Shown: one piece after another, positions 27,382 to 36,934 of the stretch
Numbering within the stretch: the first letter of the stretch is position 1
How the letters are laid out: each line of letters begins with the position of its first letter
Origin: Clostridium sp. MD294
Lineage (GTDB): Bacteria > Bacillota > Clostridia > Lachnospirales > Anaerotignaceae
Length of the DNA stretch: 64,000 nucleotides
Assembly (NCBI RefSeq): GCF_000364165.2
Contig: NZ_CP097810.1
Coordinates: 186,001 to 250,000 of the forward strand
Direction: 5' to 3'
Program-made: the position numbers and the translations under genes
The notes under the pieces: model-generated
What the model saw: the letters and a program-made list of their open reading frames with translations, nothing else
The model's database searches: none
Told to the model about the DNA's origin: nothing

Positions 27382-28629
27382 TTATGTTATTGTTGCTACA
27401 ATATATCCCTTTCCATCTTGTTTCTTTTGTGCAGTCATACCCAATATTTGAGCAAGCTGCTCTATATCAAAATACAAATCGCCATCTATAGTATAACATT
27501 GTGCTTCTACAGCTGTACCATCTACTGCAATACGATAGTTACTTTTTTTAGTAATATATTTCTCACTATTATCTAGAAGCATTTCATTTCCTATAGAAGT
27601 ATATACACCACCTTTTATAATATTTACTGTATTCGTTTTACTATCATATTTTATTTCAAACTGTGCTTCTGTATCTGAAACAACACTTGCAAAATCTCTC
27701 AGTCTAATATAATCCTTTCCCATAATAGTATTAAAATTGACAGCCATTTCTTTTTGATTGACTAGTATTCTTCCAGACCAAAAAGGTGTTTTTTTCATAT
27801 TTACAATGTCTAAATCATAAGGTTTTATGTAATCAGTATAAATACCATAACAGCCTGCTTCCAGCATCATTTTAAAATCTAACATTCTATTTACAGTATG
27901 AGCATATACTCTAATTCCTTTTGCAGTCAATTTTTGTATATTTTCTTTTTTCACTATTTCATAATTGATTGTAACAACATCAATACCATTATTAGCACAG
28001 AATGTTGCAATATCATCATAATTAGGGTTAGGTGTCTGATACAGTGTATATATCCAATTTGTAAAAGGATATATTTGTTTTACAGTATCTAACATTTCTG
28101 TATTATATATCTGTACCACTACTCTATTTAATATATCTTCTCTACCCATTGCTTTAGCTGCATTCACAATATCTGTAAACTCTTTTTGTATTTTTTGTGT
28201 ATCAGTATATTTTGTATCAGTAATCAAATAAACATCTTCATATTCTGCTAATAATGCTAAAATTTGTGTTGCTGTAATAGGAGTATAGCGGAAATTAATT
28301 TTTTCATTACTAAAACGACTGCTATTCATTTCTGTAGAACCATTTACTTTTTGTTCTAAATTATAATAAGAATCTTGGTCAAAATCATGTCTTACTACTA
28401 AAATACCATCACTTGTAAAACTAAAATCAGCTTCCATTACTTTATAACCATTTTCCCAAGAGTGAATAAAAGCTTCTTTAGAATTTGTTTCTTTTTTATC
28501 TTCTATTGCTCCCAAAGCATGAGCAACTAATCTATTGTCTTCATACCATTTTTTGTTTTGTTCAGCTCTAATAGGGGTACAGAAAAATACTGTTACAAAC
28601 AAAACTGTCACAATCTGTTTTAATTTCAC
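27382..28629 (-). CDS. exported glycerophosphodiester phosphodiesterase-like protein with stalk domain
   Basis: A 415-residue protein with a signal peptide (about 1-22). Residues about 30-275 form a GDPD-type TIM barrel: LVAHALGAIED, NSKEAF, EADFSFTSDGILVVRHD (His, Glu, Asp metal site), LITDTKY and IYTDYIKPYDL near the end. The C-terminal about 120 residues resemble the copper-amine-oxidase-N-type stalk domain (YIRLRDFASVV ... LYFDIEQLAQILG). It may cleave glycerophosphodiesters or teichoic-type polymers outside the cell. Start GTG at 28629 chosen because GAGG lies 8 nt upstream; GTG at 28638 overlaps that site. The catalytic His set should be checked by alignment. Confidence 0.82.
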   Translation of the reverse strand: MKLKQIVTVLFVTVFFCTPIRAEQNKKWYEDNRLVAHALGAIEDKKETNSKEAFIHSWENGYKVMEADFSFTSDGILVVRHDFDQDSYYNLEQKVNGSTEMNSSRFSNEKINFRYTPITATQILALLAEYEDVYLITDTKYTDTQKIQKEFTDIVNAAKAMGREDILNRVVVQIYNTEMLDTVKQIYPFTNWIYTLYQTPNPNYDDIATFCANNGIDVVTINYEIVKKENIQKLTAKGIRVYAHTVNRMLDFKMMLEAGCYGIYTDYIKPYDLDIVNMKKTPFWSGRILVNQKEMAVNFNTIMGKDYIRLRDFASVVSDTEAQFEIKYDSKTNTVNIIKGGVYTSIGNEMLLDNSEKYITKKSNYRIAVDGTAVEAQCYTIDGDLYFDIEQLAQILGMTAQKKQDGKGYIVATIT

Positions 28630-28690
28630 TTTTCTCACCTCATTATATTATATTGAGATATTTTCTCATATAAACAGTATTATTGATATA

Positions 28691-28735
28691 AAAAAAGCAA
28701 TGGAGTGGGGAAAAATATTCCCCACTTTTATTGCT
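28691..28735 (-). terminator. terminator of DUF1292 gene
   Basis: Two-part stem AGCAAT/ATTGCT and GTGGGGAA/TTCCCCAC, followed by seven T on the minus strand. Confidence 0.85.
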
Positions 28736-28745
28736 AACAATTTTT

Positions 28746-29039
28746 TTATTCTTCTTCATACAAATCATAAAAGGCATTTGACACTTTTTCAAATTCTTCA
28801 TCTTCTTCAATGACATCTAATTCAATTTCTTCTCCATTTTCTCTATATTCATACAAATATACTTCTTCTCCATCTAATGGTAAAAGTGCAATATATTCTT
28901 TTTGTTCTATTCCTTCTACCTCAAAAACACCTAATATACCACACTCTACTTCAGTATCGTCATCTAATGTTAGTGTCATTGTTTCTAGTTCTAATTCCTC
29001 GTCGTGTTCATGTCCACAGCTGCATTTTTTTTCATTCAT
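28746..29039 (-). CDS. DUF1292 family protein
   Basis: A 97-residue, very acidic protein with a His/Cys-containing start (CSCGHEHDEE). The DUF1292 body includes MTLTLDDDTEVECGILGVFEVEGIEQKEYIALLPLDGE (quoted only in part here: LTLDDDTEVECGI, EYIALLPLDG). The family is frequent in Firmicutes and has no known function. AAAGGAGG precedes the ATG, which overlaps the stop of the RNA helicase by 8 bp, so both are one transcript. Confidence 0.9.
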   Translation of the reverse strand: MNEKKCSCGHEHDEELELETMTLTLDDDTEVECGILGVFEVEGIEQKEYIALLPLDGEEVYLYEYRENGEEIELDVIEEDEEFEKVSNAFYDLYEEE

Positions 29040-30267
29040 AATGATTACCTCCTTTATTTTTTTTGATATATTGTTTTTTGGTGTTTTTTAAATTTTTAGT
29101 ATACGATATTTGTTTTTTTACATTAGTGCTATCTATTAAATTTCCAAATGACATTTCTTTTTGTTCAAATGAAATATTCCATGTTTTTTGATATTTTTTT
29201 ATCCATTTTACTTCATAAGGTGTTACAATAGAAATCACTTTTCCTTTTTGGCCTTTTCTGCCCGTTCTGCCAGCTCTGTGTAAATAGTAAGAAGGTTCTT
29301 CTGGTATATCTATATTGATAATATGTGTAACACCTTCTATATCTAGCCCTCTCGCTCCAATGTCAGAAGATACTAATATATCAATATTTCCTTGTCTAAA
29401 TTTTTCTATAGCATATTGTCTTTCTGTTTTATAGGCTTTTCCATAAATACCATCTGCTTTTAATCCATGATAACAAAGTTTATCCACTGTTACAGCAATA
29501 TTTTCTGCATTATTCAAAAATACAATAGCCTTTTGAGGTTTTTCTGCTGAGAGTATTTTTCTCAACATAACAAATTTTTGTCTTCTTTCTGCCACAATAT
29601 AATTATGTGATATTTCTTTTGGTACACTGGTATTTTGCATAGTAATATTTATAGCATCTGGTTTCATTATTTCATTTGCTTTTTGTATTGTTTGTTGTGT
29701 AATCGTTGCTGATAATATAATTAACTGTCTTTGTTTCAGTGTTGTTTTGATTACAGCTTTTACACTATCTCTATTCAAATCATCTAAAAGCCTGTCACCT
29801 TCATCTAATACAATGGTTTTTACAGTATGTGCTGTAATTTTTTTATGTTGTATAAAATACAATATACGTCCTGCTGAGCCTACTACAATATGTGGTTTTT
29901 GTTTTAATTTTTCTATTTGTCTTGTCATACTAGCACTGCCTATTATCAAAGCACTTTTTACAGGTATTTCTGATGCTTCACAAATCAATTCTATTTGTTT
30001 TTGCACTTGAGATGCTAATTCATGTGTTGGTGTAATTACTATAATTTGTGTTTTTCTCAATTCTAAATCTATATTTTGAATTAAAGGAAGTAAATACGCA
30101 AATGTTTTTCCCGAACCTGTTTCAGAACGTGCTATTACATCAGTACCTTTTAATATAGGGGGGATTGTCTGTTGTTGTATTTGTGTAGGTATAGTAATAC
30201 CTATACTGTTAAGCCCCTTTTGCAATGCTGGAGAAATACCCAGTTGCACAAAATTTTTTTCATTCAT
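29032..30267 (-). CDS. DEAD-box-type RNA helicase (DEGD variant)
   Basis: A 411-residue SF2 helicase. The Q motif region FVQLGISPALQKGL is followed by motif I ARSETGSGKTF (about 46), motif Ia PTHELASQ, motif II DEGD (about 154, instead of DEAD), motif III SAT, motif IV VFLNN, motif V DIGARGLDIEGV and motif VI HRAGRTGR. The tail is short and basic. Such proteins remodel RNA in ribosome assembly or decay. The Gly in motif II is noted as unusual but keeps both acidic residues. Confidence 0.92.
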   Translation of the reverse strand: MNEKNFVQLGISPALQKGLNSIGITIPTQIQQQTIPPILKGTDVIARSETGSGKTFAYLLPLIQNIDLELRKTQIIVITPTHELASQVQKQIELICEASEIPVKSALIIGSASMTRQIEKLKQKPHIVVGSAGRILYFIQHKKITAHTVKTIVLDEGDRLLDDLNRDSVKAVIKTTLKQRQLIILSATITQQTIQKANEIMKPDAINITMQNTSVPKEISHNYIVAERRQKFVMLRKILSAEKPQKAIVFLNNAENIAVTVDKLCYHGLKADGIYGKAYKTERQYAIEKFRQGNIDILVSSDIGARGLDIEGVTHIINIDIPEEPSYYLHRAGRTGRKGQKGKVISIVTPYEVKWIKKYQKTWNISFEQKEMSFGNLIDSTNVKKQISYTKNLKNTKKQYIKKNKGGNHYE

Positions 30268-30405
30268 ATTTTTTTTCCCTTTCTTTGTGTATTTTCAAAT
30301 TATAGCCTTTTTCTGTTAAAAGTGCAATACTAAAAACATACAATATCATTAAAATCCATATTATTACACTATAATATAATTGCACTTATTTTTTTACAAA
30401 AAAAA

Positions 30406-30426
30406 TCTGTCGGAAAAACCGACAGA
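30406..30426 (-). terminator. terminator of S-layer protein gene
   Basis: TCTGTCGG and CCGACAGA pair around AAAAA; the minus strand continues in a T-run. Confidence 0.85.
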
Positions 30427-30438
30427 CTTTTTCATTTT

Positions 30439-33400
30439 TTATTGTGCAATTTCAATTACTTTTGTTCTAATTCTTGGAATACCGTGTCCTATAGTCACTT
30501 TTATAACAACAGTACCTGTATTTTTTGCAACAAGCACATTTTTCTCAATTACAGAATTTGTTCCATCGTCTTTTACAATAGACCATACTGCATTTTGATA
30601 ATTTGTACCTGTACCATCGGCATTTTTAGCATACAACAATATTTCATTATTTGTCATAAGTTCGCCTTTTGTGCTTATCACAATACTCTTATCTTCTGGT
30701 ATTGCTGGTACAGCTGGAGTTGTTTGAGTACCTGCTGGCTGTGTTGGAACTGTTGGAGTATCCTCTGGCTGCACTGTAACAACTGGTATTTCTTCTTTTT
30801 GTTCTGGTACTACTGGAGTTTCCTCTTTTTGTACTGGCACTTCTGGAGTTTCCTCTTTTTGTACTGGTACTTCTGGAGTTTCCTCTTTTTGTACTGGCAC
30901 TTCTGGAGTTTCCTCTTTTTGTACTGGTACTTCTGGAGTTTCCTCTTTTTGTACTGGCACTTCTGGAGTTTCCTCTTTTTGTACTGGTACTTCTGGAGTT
31001 TCTTCTTTTTGTACTGGTACTTCTGGAGTTTCTTCTTTCTGTGCTGGCACTTCTGGAGTTTCCTCTTTTTGTACTGGTACTTCTGGAGTTTCTTCTTTTT
31101 GTACTGGTACTTCTGGAGTTTCTTCTTTCTGTGCTGGCACTTCTGGAGTTTCCTCTTTTTGTACTGGTACTTCTGGAGTTTCTTCTTTCTGTTCTGGTAC
31201 TACTGGAACTTCTTCTTTTTGTACTGGTACTTCTGTAACTGGTTCTGATTTTGGTTCTACAAATGTAATTTCAAAATCCTTTGTATAAACATCGCCATCA
31301 GCTTTACCGCCCACAACAACCGCTGTCATAACAACGCTGCCTGTTCTATCCATACATACAGTAGTATCATCTGGCATATCAGCATAACCTCTGCCTACAA
31401 TCCAGCTAATATTGAAATTATTTTTGCCTGTTGACTGTAATTGTGCTTGGCTTAAATCGAAATTTTTACCTACTTCACACTCTTGTGTAGGCAATGTAAT
31501 ATCAATCACATATGGCTTTTCGCTAACCGGTTGTACTTTTGGTGCTGCTGTCATTTTGTTAGGAGCTGCCTGCCTAGCACTGAATGTAGATGGTGCTGCG
31601 TCATTTTGTACTTTAACAGCATATTCTTTTTTTGTATTAGCATCACCTGCAACACTTATTTTTAATGTAGCATTTCCTACTGCTACTGCTTCTAAAGTAT
31701 ACTCTCCTGGAGCAGTAGGATTTTCATTACTAACTGTAAATACAGCATCATCACTGCTTTCTACTGTCAAACTTTTGTTTTCAAATTTTGGCTGCAAAAA
31801 TGCTTTTACAGTAATTGGAGTACTATCAGTAGATGATAAACTAATTGTATCAGTTACTCCTACTATTGCATTATCTTTTACTAAAACGATATTATCAGCT
31901 GTTAGTGTTTCTGGTTTTGCAATAGGAATACGGAATTTTGCCACAAATGGTTGATTATATCCTACTCCATGTGCTACTTCCCCTACAACTACTACATTCT
32001 CTGGGATAGTAACTTGTGTTTCATTAGTCATATCTACAGTAACGGTTAATTTATTATTATTTATGCTGTAATTCATTCCTTCAACTTTTAATGCTTCATC
32101 ATCTACTTTCCATGTAATGTCTCGTGCTAATCCTCCTGATTCAACTGTTGCTCCACTTAAATCATATGGTGTACCTAATGTAATACTACATGCTGGACCA
32201 ACATCTACTGTATTACCACTTGTACCTACTGTTACATAATTGAATTCTACATGGGATACTGCTGGAATTGCTGTCAAGGTTTTTTCTGAAGACATTGATA
32301 TCCCAAGAGGTTTTTTGTCATAAAGCAATGTTGCATTTATTGTCACTTCTCCTGGACCTGATTGCCTTACTGCCTGACTAGACACTATTTTACCAGTATC
32401 ATCCTTAGCAAAAGGTGTAAGCATATAAGCTTCATCTGCTTCATCTTGTTTACCATTTACTAAGGTTACCATTCCATGTCCTACACCCCATTTTACACTA
32501 TAATCCCCTATATCCTTTTCGTTTATACCAGTTAGATTTACTGATAGTGCTGTTGGAGTACCATCTGGATATATAATACTGTCTAAATCTGCTGTTATTT
32601 CACTCATTTGTGGTGCATCAACTTCAATCTCTTTTACAACTGATGTACCTACTGTTTTGCCATCTTTCTTTAATGTTGCTTTTATACTTAGCGTTCCTTT
32701 TTTTTCTACTTTTTCCGAGCTTTCTTGTAGATTTGTTGTAAATGATGCCGTTGTTGTATGCTGTGCCGACGCACCATTACCAAACTGTGTAGTTATAGAA
32801 TGTGCACCTGTAGGGCTTTCAGGTAAATCAGGTAAATTAGGTAAATCAAACCATCCCGGCGTTCCATCTTTACTACTTATCTCCCAATATACACTATAAT
32901 CATCTGTATTCTCTACAGTCTCAGAAATACTTACAGACGCTACTCCTGCATTCTGAGCACCAGCAACTAATTTTTCTGGGTCTACTGTTATGGCACTTAA
33001 AGTTACACCATCTGCTGGTGGAATGTTTGTAATTGTAATTTCCTTTGTTTTTTTAACTTCTGGTGTTACTGCTACTCCATCTTTCTTTAATGTTGCTGTT
33101 ACAATTACTTTTCCTTCTGATACTGCTGTTAATGTTATTTCTGTATTTTTTTCACTATCAAAAGTTGTATTTTTTGTAGTTGGAAGTGTCGCATTTGCAT
33201 TATTTACACTCCAATCTACACTATATCCTGTTGTATCACTTACATTAGTGATACCTACTGATAATTTTGATGTTTTATCTTGATCATTTAGATTTATAGT
33301 TTCTGGAGTTGCTGTTATATTATCTAAACCTGCTGCTGTTGTTGCTGGTGGATTTGTTGAGCCTTCAGTTGCTGCAATTTTAATTTTTTGTGATGCTGTA

Positions 33401-36396
33401 AATATAACAGGGTTACCATTAATTACTCGTGCTTGTATTGTTAATTCTTGCTCAGAATTTGTTTGTGCACTTTCTCCAATAGTTATTGTAGCTGTTTTTA
33501 TTTTTGGATCTGTATTTGTAGTTGTACTTGGTAGTATTGTTGCTACAGTATTCGCTATAGTTCCACCAAATGACCACTCTATACTTTCCCCTTCTTGTAA
33601 CTCTCTATTCAACGTTGCTGTTGCAGTAAATACATTTCTATTTTGTGCTGCATTAACATTTGCACCATTATTTCCTGTTATTGTAATTCTACTTATTGTT
33701 GTTTTAGTAGTATCTATTGTCCCTTCTGCTTGCACTTTTATGACAATAGAAGCAGGTGTTGTATTTCCTACTTTTGCTGTAATTGTAATGTCTTTTGCAC
33801 CGCTATTATCTGTTTTTAATACTTTTGCTGTTGCTTTTGTACTATCTGTATTATCTGGTGTTACAGTAACATAGCTTGTATCTGATGACTCCCATATTAC
33901 TTTATCTGTTCCTAATGTACCACCTTTAATATCTGCAAATAATTCTATTGTATCATTTGCTTTATAGCTTGTTCTATTATCACTCTTTGTAATTTTGTTT
34001 ACTGTTACTGGTGTAGATGGTTCTGGTGGTGTCACTGTACCACTACCATAAGAGAATGTTACTGTAAAGCTCTTTGTATATGCTGTACCAATGGCTTTAC
34101 CATTATCTATTGTTGCAAGCAAGCGTACTTGACCATCTTTTGTTGCAGTTAACACTCTATCATCAGAAATACTTGCTCCTGCTGTATTTAATCCACTATC
34201 TATACTCCATTTTACAGTTTGATAAGAAGCATTTGTTGGTTGTACGCTAGGAGATAATGTCAAGCTATAAGAGGATTGTATACTTGGAATACCTAATATA
34301 TCTGTTACTGCAACAAATGTTGATGTTTGGTCATCATTTACAATACCGCTGTCTGTTGTAACAGTTTTACTTGTTCTAATTGTTTTTACAGTACCATTTC
34401 CTCTTATTGTCAAATCAGAATTAGAGTCTATCAAATTGATATAACTGCCAGTTTCCATGCGAAGCGTAATATCTCTATTAGAATTGATGTCTACTTTATC
34501 AATTTTACTTCTGCCTGTTATTCTAACATCACAATCTCCAACTAATTTTAATGTATTTACTTTTGCATCAATAATCAAATCTTCACTTAATTTTCTATCT
34601 ACTATGATATTATCTAATTTAATATCACTTTCGGCTCTAATAATGGTGTCGCCTCTTACTTTGATGTCGCCATCTACATCAGTACCATCTTCAAATTCTA
34701 ATGCAACAGGCTCATCTCCATATCTGCTATCATCTGTATCTTTATAGCTTATAATGTCGCCTTGTATATCACAGTTGCGGAATATAACAGAGTTTTCGCC
34801 GCCACCATAAATATAAACATCACCACGTACTCTAACATCATCTAATATAACCTCGCCATCTTCTACATCTCTTGTAATTGTCAAGCGATTATATACAATG
34901 GCATCTCTTAATGTAACACCGTCTGCTTCAATAGATACATTATGGTATCTTTCTCCATCTGCATCATATTTTCTATCTTCACGGTCTAATGTTAAATCGT
35001 CATAGTCAGAGCCATTATTTGAAGAAGAACTTCCACTTTCTCCACTGGTATAAGATGGTTTTTCTCCATCTCCTCTTGTAGTTACTCTATCTGGTTTTAC
35101 ACTAGAACGAATACCACTTACATATGTTGTCATATCATTGATGTCGCCTTTACCATAAATGCGTATTCTTCCTCGTATTGTCATATCATCTACTTCTGCA
35201 CCACTTGTAAATGTGACTTCACCATCTTTTGCATTTGATGTTACTTCCAATGTAGCAACATCTGCATTTTTGTACAATTTTAAATTTGCATCTGTATCCA
35301 ATTCTAAATATTTTACTGTAGCATCAACAGTTGCTTCTGATAAACTACTGTCTTGTACATACACATTTTCATATCCAGAACCTTCTATTTTTCCCCTTTG
35401 CAAATATTCTAAATTTCTAATTTTTGTATTATTACTTGCATTAAGTGTGACACCGCTCTTATCCATTTCTACTTTATTAAAATCACAAGACTGTGCTTTT
35501 ATAGTACTACCGCCTTGTATTTTTACAGTGCCTTTTACTGTTACACCATTCAATGTAACATCTTTACTACCCAATGAACTAGATATTATCAAATTACCAT
35601 CTATTGTTCTATTTCTCAATGAACTATCTTCTAATGTATAATCAGAAGCAGAGCTTGAAGAACTAGAAGAATTTGAATTCGAATTTGAAGAACCAGAATT
35701 TATATTTGTATTTGTGTTTGTGTTTGTATTATAATCTGGTTTTGTAGAAGATGATGAGCCATTAGAAGACTGCGTTGGTGCAAATATAGCATTTTCTAAT
35801 GCTGTAACAGCTTCTGCTCTTGTCATAGATGTTTGTGGTCTAAATGCACCATTTGGAAAACCTTGCATAATTTTGACATTAGAAACCGCTCCTACATATG
35901 GCTTTGCCCAGTTTGCAATAGAATTATAATCTGTATAACTCAATGCACTATTGGCATTTTGTTGCAATTTTTTAATTTGTGCCATCATAACAGCAGCTTC
36001 TTGTCTTGTTACGGCTGCACCTGGACGAAATGTACCTGCTGCATCTCCTTTAATATATCCTGCAGAAACACCTTTTTGTATTTCGCTATATGCCCAATGT
36101 GATGTATCTAAATCTTTAAAAGAAATACTTGTAGGTACATTGTAGCTAAATGCTTTATTTGCTAATGTAACAAACTCTGCACGACTTATAGCATTATTAG
36201 GTCTAAAAGTGCCATCTGGATATCCGCTGATATGTCCACTTGCTGTCCATTTATTTATGGTGCTTTCTGCCCAATGACCATTAGTATCTGTTGCAGCAAG
36301 TGCTGTTACAGTAGGTACCGATGATATTGTCATTGTGCTAGCAAAAAGTATCATGGCCATAAATGATGATAAATAACTTTTCTTTGTCCTTTTCAT
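30439..36396 (-). CDS. giant SLH-domain surface protein with Ig-like domains and a 30-bp coding repeat
   Basis: A 1985-residue exported protein. A signal peptide covers about 1-35. Three SLH domains lie at about 36-80, 95-140 and 155-200 (DTNGHWAESTI, SGYPDGTFRPNNAISRAEF and relatives) and bind secondary wall polymer. A Ser/Asn-rich linker (about 205-255) leads to a region of short beta-strand-like repeats (about 255-680; TIDGNLIISSS, VRGDVYIYGGG), likely beta-helical. Several Ig-like modules follow (about 690-1700; KWSIDS, VIWESSD, VDWSVNN, VYWEISS, IKWG-type cores). A 15-unit, 10-residue TPEVPVQKEE repeat spans about 1720-1870, and one last Ig-like unit ends the protein. GGGGG-type ribosome site upstream. 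Likely structural or adhesive at the cell surface; no enzyme motif seen. Confidence 0.93.
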   Translation of the reverse strand: MKRTKKSYLSSFMAMILFASTMTISSVPTVTALAATDTNGHWAESTINKWTASGHISGYPDGTFRPNNAISRAEFVTLANKAFSYNVPTSISFKDLDTSHWAYSEIQKGVSAGYIKGDAAGTFRPGAAVTRQEAAVMMAQIKKLQQNANSALSYTDYNSIANWAKPYVGAVSNVKIMQGFPNGAFRPQTSMTRAEAVTALENAIFAPTQSSNGSSSSTKPDYNTNTNTNTNINSGSSNSNSNSSSSSSSASDYTLEDSSLRNRTIDGNLIISSSLGSKDVTLNGVTVKGTVKIQGGSTIKAQSCDFNKVEMDKSGVTLNASNNTKIRNLEYLQRGKIEGSGYENVYVQDSSLSEATVDATVKYLELDTDANLKLYKNADVATLEVTSNAKDGEVTFTSGAEVDDMTIRGRIRIYGKGDINDMTTYVSGIRSSVKPDRVTTRGDGEKPSYTSGESGSSSSNNGSDYDDLTLDREDRKYDADGERYHNVSIEADGVTLRDAIVYNRLTITRDVEDGEVILDDVRVRGDVYIYGGGENSVIFRNCDIQGDIISYKDTDDSRYGDEPVALEFEDGTDVDGDIKVRGDTIIRAESDIKLDNIIVDRKLSEDLIIDAKVNTLKLVGDCDVRITGRSKIDKVDINSNRDITLRMETGSYINLIDSNSDLTIRGNGTVKTIRTSKTVTTDSGIVNDDQTSTFVAVTDILGIPSIQSSYSLTLSPSVQPTNASYQTVKWSIDSGLNTAGASISDDRVLTATKDGQVRLLATIDNGKAIGTAYTKSFTVTFSYGSGTVTPPEPSTPVTVNKITKSDNRTSYKANDTIELFADIKGGTLGTDKVIWESSDTSYVTVTPDNTDSTKATAKVLKTDNSGAKDITITAKVGNTTPASIVIKVQAEGTIDTTKTTISRITITGNNGANVNAAQNRNVFTATATLNRELQEGESIEWSFGGTIANTVATILPSTTTNTDPKIKTATITIGESAQTNSEQELTIQARVINGNPVIFTASQKIKIAATEGSTNPPATTAAGLDNITATPETINLNDQDKTSKLSVGITNVSDTTGYSVDWSVNNANATLPTTKNTTFDSEKNTEITLTAVSEGKVIVTATLKKDGVAVTPEVKKTKEITITNIPPADGVTLSAITVDPEKLVAGAQNAGVASVSISETVENTDDYSVYWEISSKDGTPGWFDLPNLPDLPESPTGAHSITTQFGNGASAQHTTTASFTTNLQESSEKVEKKGTLSIKATLKKDGKTVGTSVVKEIEVDAPQMSEITADLDSIIYPDGTPTALSVNLTGINEKDIGDYSVKWGVGHGMVTLVNGKQDEADEAYMLTPFAKDDTGKIVSSQAVRQSGPGEVTINATLLYDKKPLGISMSSEKTLTAIPAVSHVEFNYVTVGTSGNTVDVGPACSITLGTPYDLSGATVESGGLARDITWKVDDEALKVEGMNYSINNNKLTVTVDMTNETQVTIPENVVVVGEVAHGVGYNQPFVAKFRIPIAKPETLTADNIVLVKDNAIVGVTDTISLSSTDSTPITVKAFLQPKFENKSLTVESSDDAVFTVSNENPTAPGEYTLEAVAVGNATLKISVAGDANTKKEYAVKVQNDAAPSTFSARQAAPNKMTAAPKVQPVSEKPYVIDITLPTQECEVGKNFDLSQAQLQSTGKNNFNISWIVGRGYADMPDDTTVCMDRTGSVVMTAVVVGGKADGDVYTKDFEITFVEPKSEPVTEVPVQKEEVPVVPEQKEETPEVPVQKEETPEVPAQKEETPEVPVQKEETPEVPVQKEETPEVPAQKEETPEVPVQKEETPEVPVQKEETPEVPVQKEETPEVPVQKEETPEVPVQKEETPEVPVQKEETPEVPVQKEETPVVPEQKEEIPVVTVQPEDTPTVPTQPAGTQTTPAVPAIPEDKSIVISTKGELMTNNEILLYAKNADGTGTNYQNAVWSIVKDDGTNSVIEKNVLVAKNTGTVVIKVTIGHGIPRIRTKVIEIAQ
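30786..31235. repeat. 30-bp tandem repeat (15 units) inside S-layer protein gene
   Basis: Fifteen in-frame units of 30 bp encode TPEVP(V/A/E)QKEE variants. Units differ at third positions and at the Val/Ala codon (GTAC versus GTGC on the shown strand), in an alternating, partly higher-order pattern. The outer units are more divergent (PVVPEQKEE). Being a multiple of three, unit gain or loss would change protein length without frameshift. Confidence 0.95.
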
Positions 36397-36690
36397 AATA
36401 AAATAACCCCCTTTTCTATACTAAATTTTAACACAAGAGTTTTATAAAACCCTTTTAAATATACAGTATGATACTGCATTAAAAATTACCATTTTTTTCT
36501 GTCATTTTTGATACAATATTTTATGAAATGGACATGATACCTTTTACTATTTATATGATAAGAATACAACGATTGGTCAAAATTTACAACTCATTTTATG
36601 TATTTGAAAGAAAAATGTAACAAACAAAAAACCAAATGTAAAACATTCTCTACTTTTTTAGTATTTATTACCATTTATAAATAATTTTGC
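36397..36690. other. leader region of S-layer protein gene
   Basis: About 300 bp of AT-rich sequence upstream of the SLH gene. A short inverted repeat ACAGTATGATACTG lies near 36460-36475. No ORF, riboswitch or clear consensus promoter could be assigned. Confidence 0.4.
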
Positions 36691-36696
36691 ATATAA

Positions 36697-36720
36697 AAAC
36701 GGGGCATTTCGCCCCGTTTC
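36697..36720 (-). terminator. terminator of SASP gene
   Basis: AAACGGGGC / GCCCCGTTT stem with a short ATTTC loop, followed by T-rich sequence on the minus strand. Confidence 0.85.
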
Positions 36721-36727
36721 ATCATTG

Positions 36728-36934
36728 TTATTGTTTTCCAGCCATTTTCTTTTCTTGTGCTTCAATCATTTTTTTAACCATATATCCGCCTACATATCCA
36801 TTTTGTGCAGATGTTAAATCACCATTATATCCTTTTTTTAATGGTACACCAATTTCACTCGCTACTTCATATTTAAACTGTTCTAATGCCGCCCTTGCTT
36901 CTGGTACTGCTTTTCTGTTTCTACTTGTCGCCAT
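36728..36934 (-). CDS. small acid-soluble spore protein, alpha/beta type
   Basis: A 68-residue protein. The ATG at 36934 is chosen because GGGAGGT lies 7 nt upstream; the longer frame upstream has no ribosome site. Family marks are the central EVASEIGVPL, with the GPR protease site between Ser-Glu and Ile, and the C-terminal NGYVGGYMVKKMIE. These proteins coat and protect spore DNA and are degraded at germination. A CATATTA at 37010-37004 (minus) resembles a sigma-G -10 element, but no convincing -35 was found. This is the best evidence that the organism makes endospores. Confidence 0.95.
   Translation of the reverse strand: MATSRNRKAVPEARAALEQFKYEVASEIGVPLKKGYNGDLTSAQNGYVGGYMVKKMIEAQEKKMAGKQ

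Noticed and set aside
30786..31235. CRISPR-like 30-bp repetition
   Set aside because: Units are contiguous with no spacers and lie in frame inside a coding sequence.
30442..31248. Long plus-strand open frame (268 codons, Trp/Phe/Tyr-rich) opposite the S-layer repeat
   Set aside because: It is the antisense of the 30-bp coding repeat; the repeat keeps several frames open. No ribosome site and an implausible composition.
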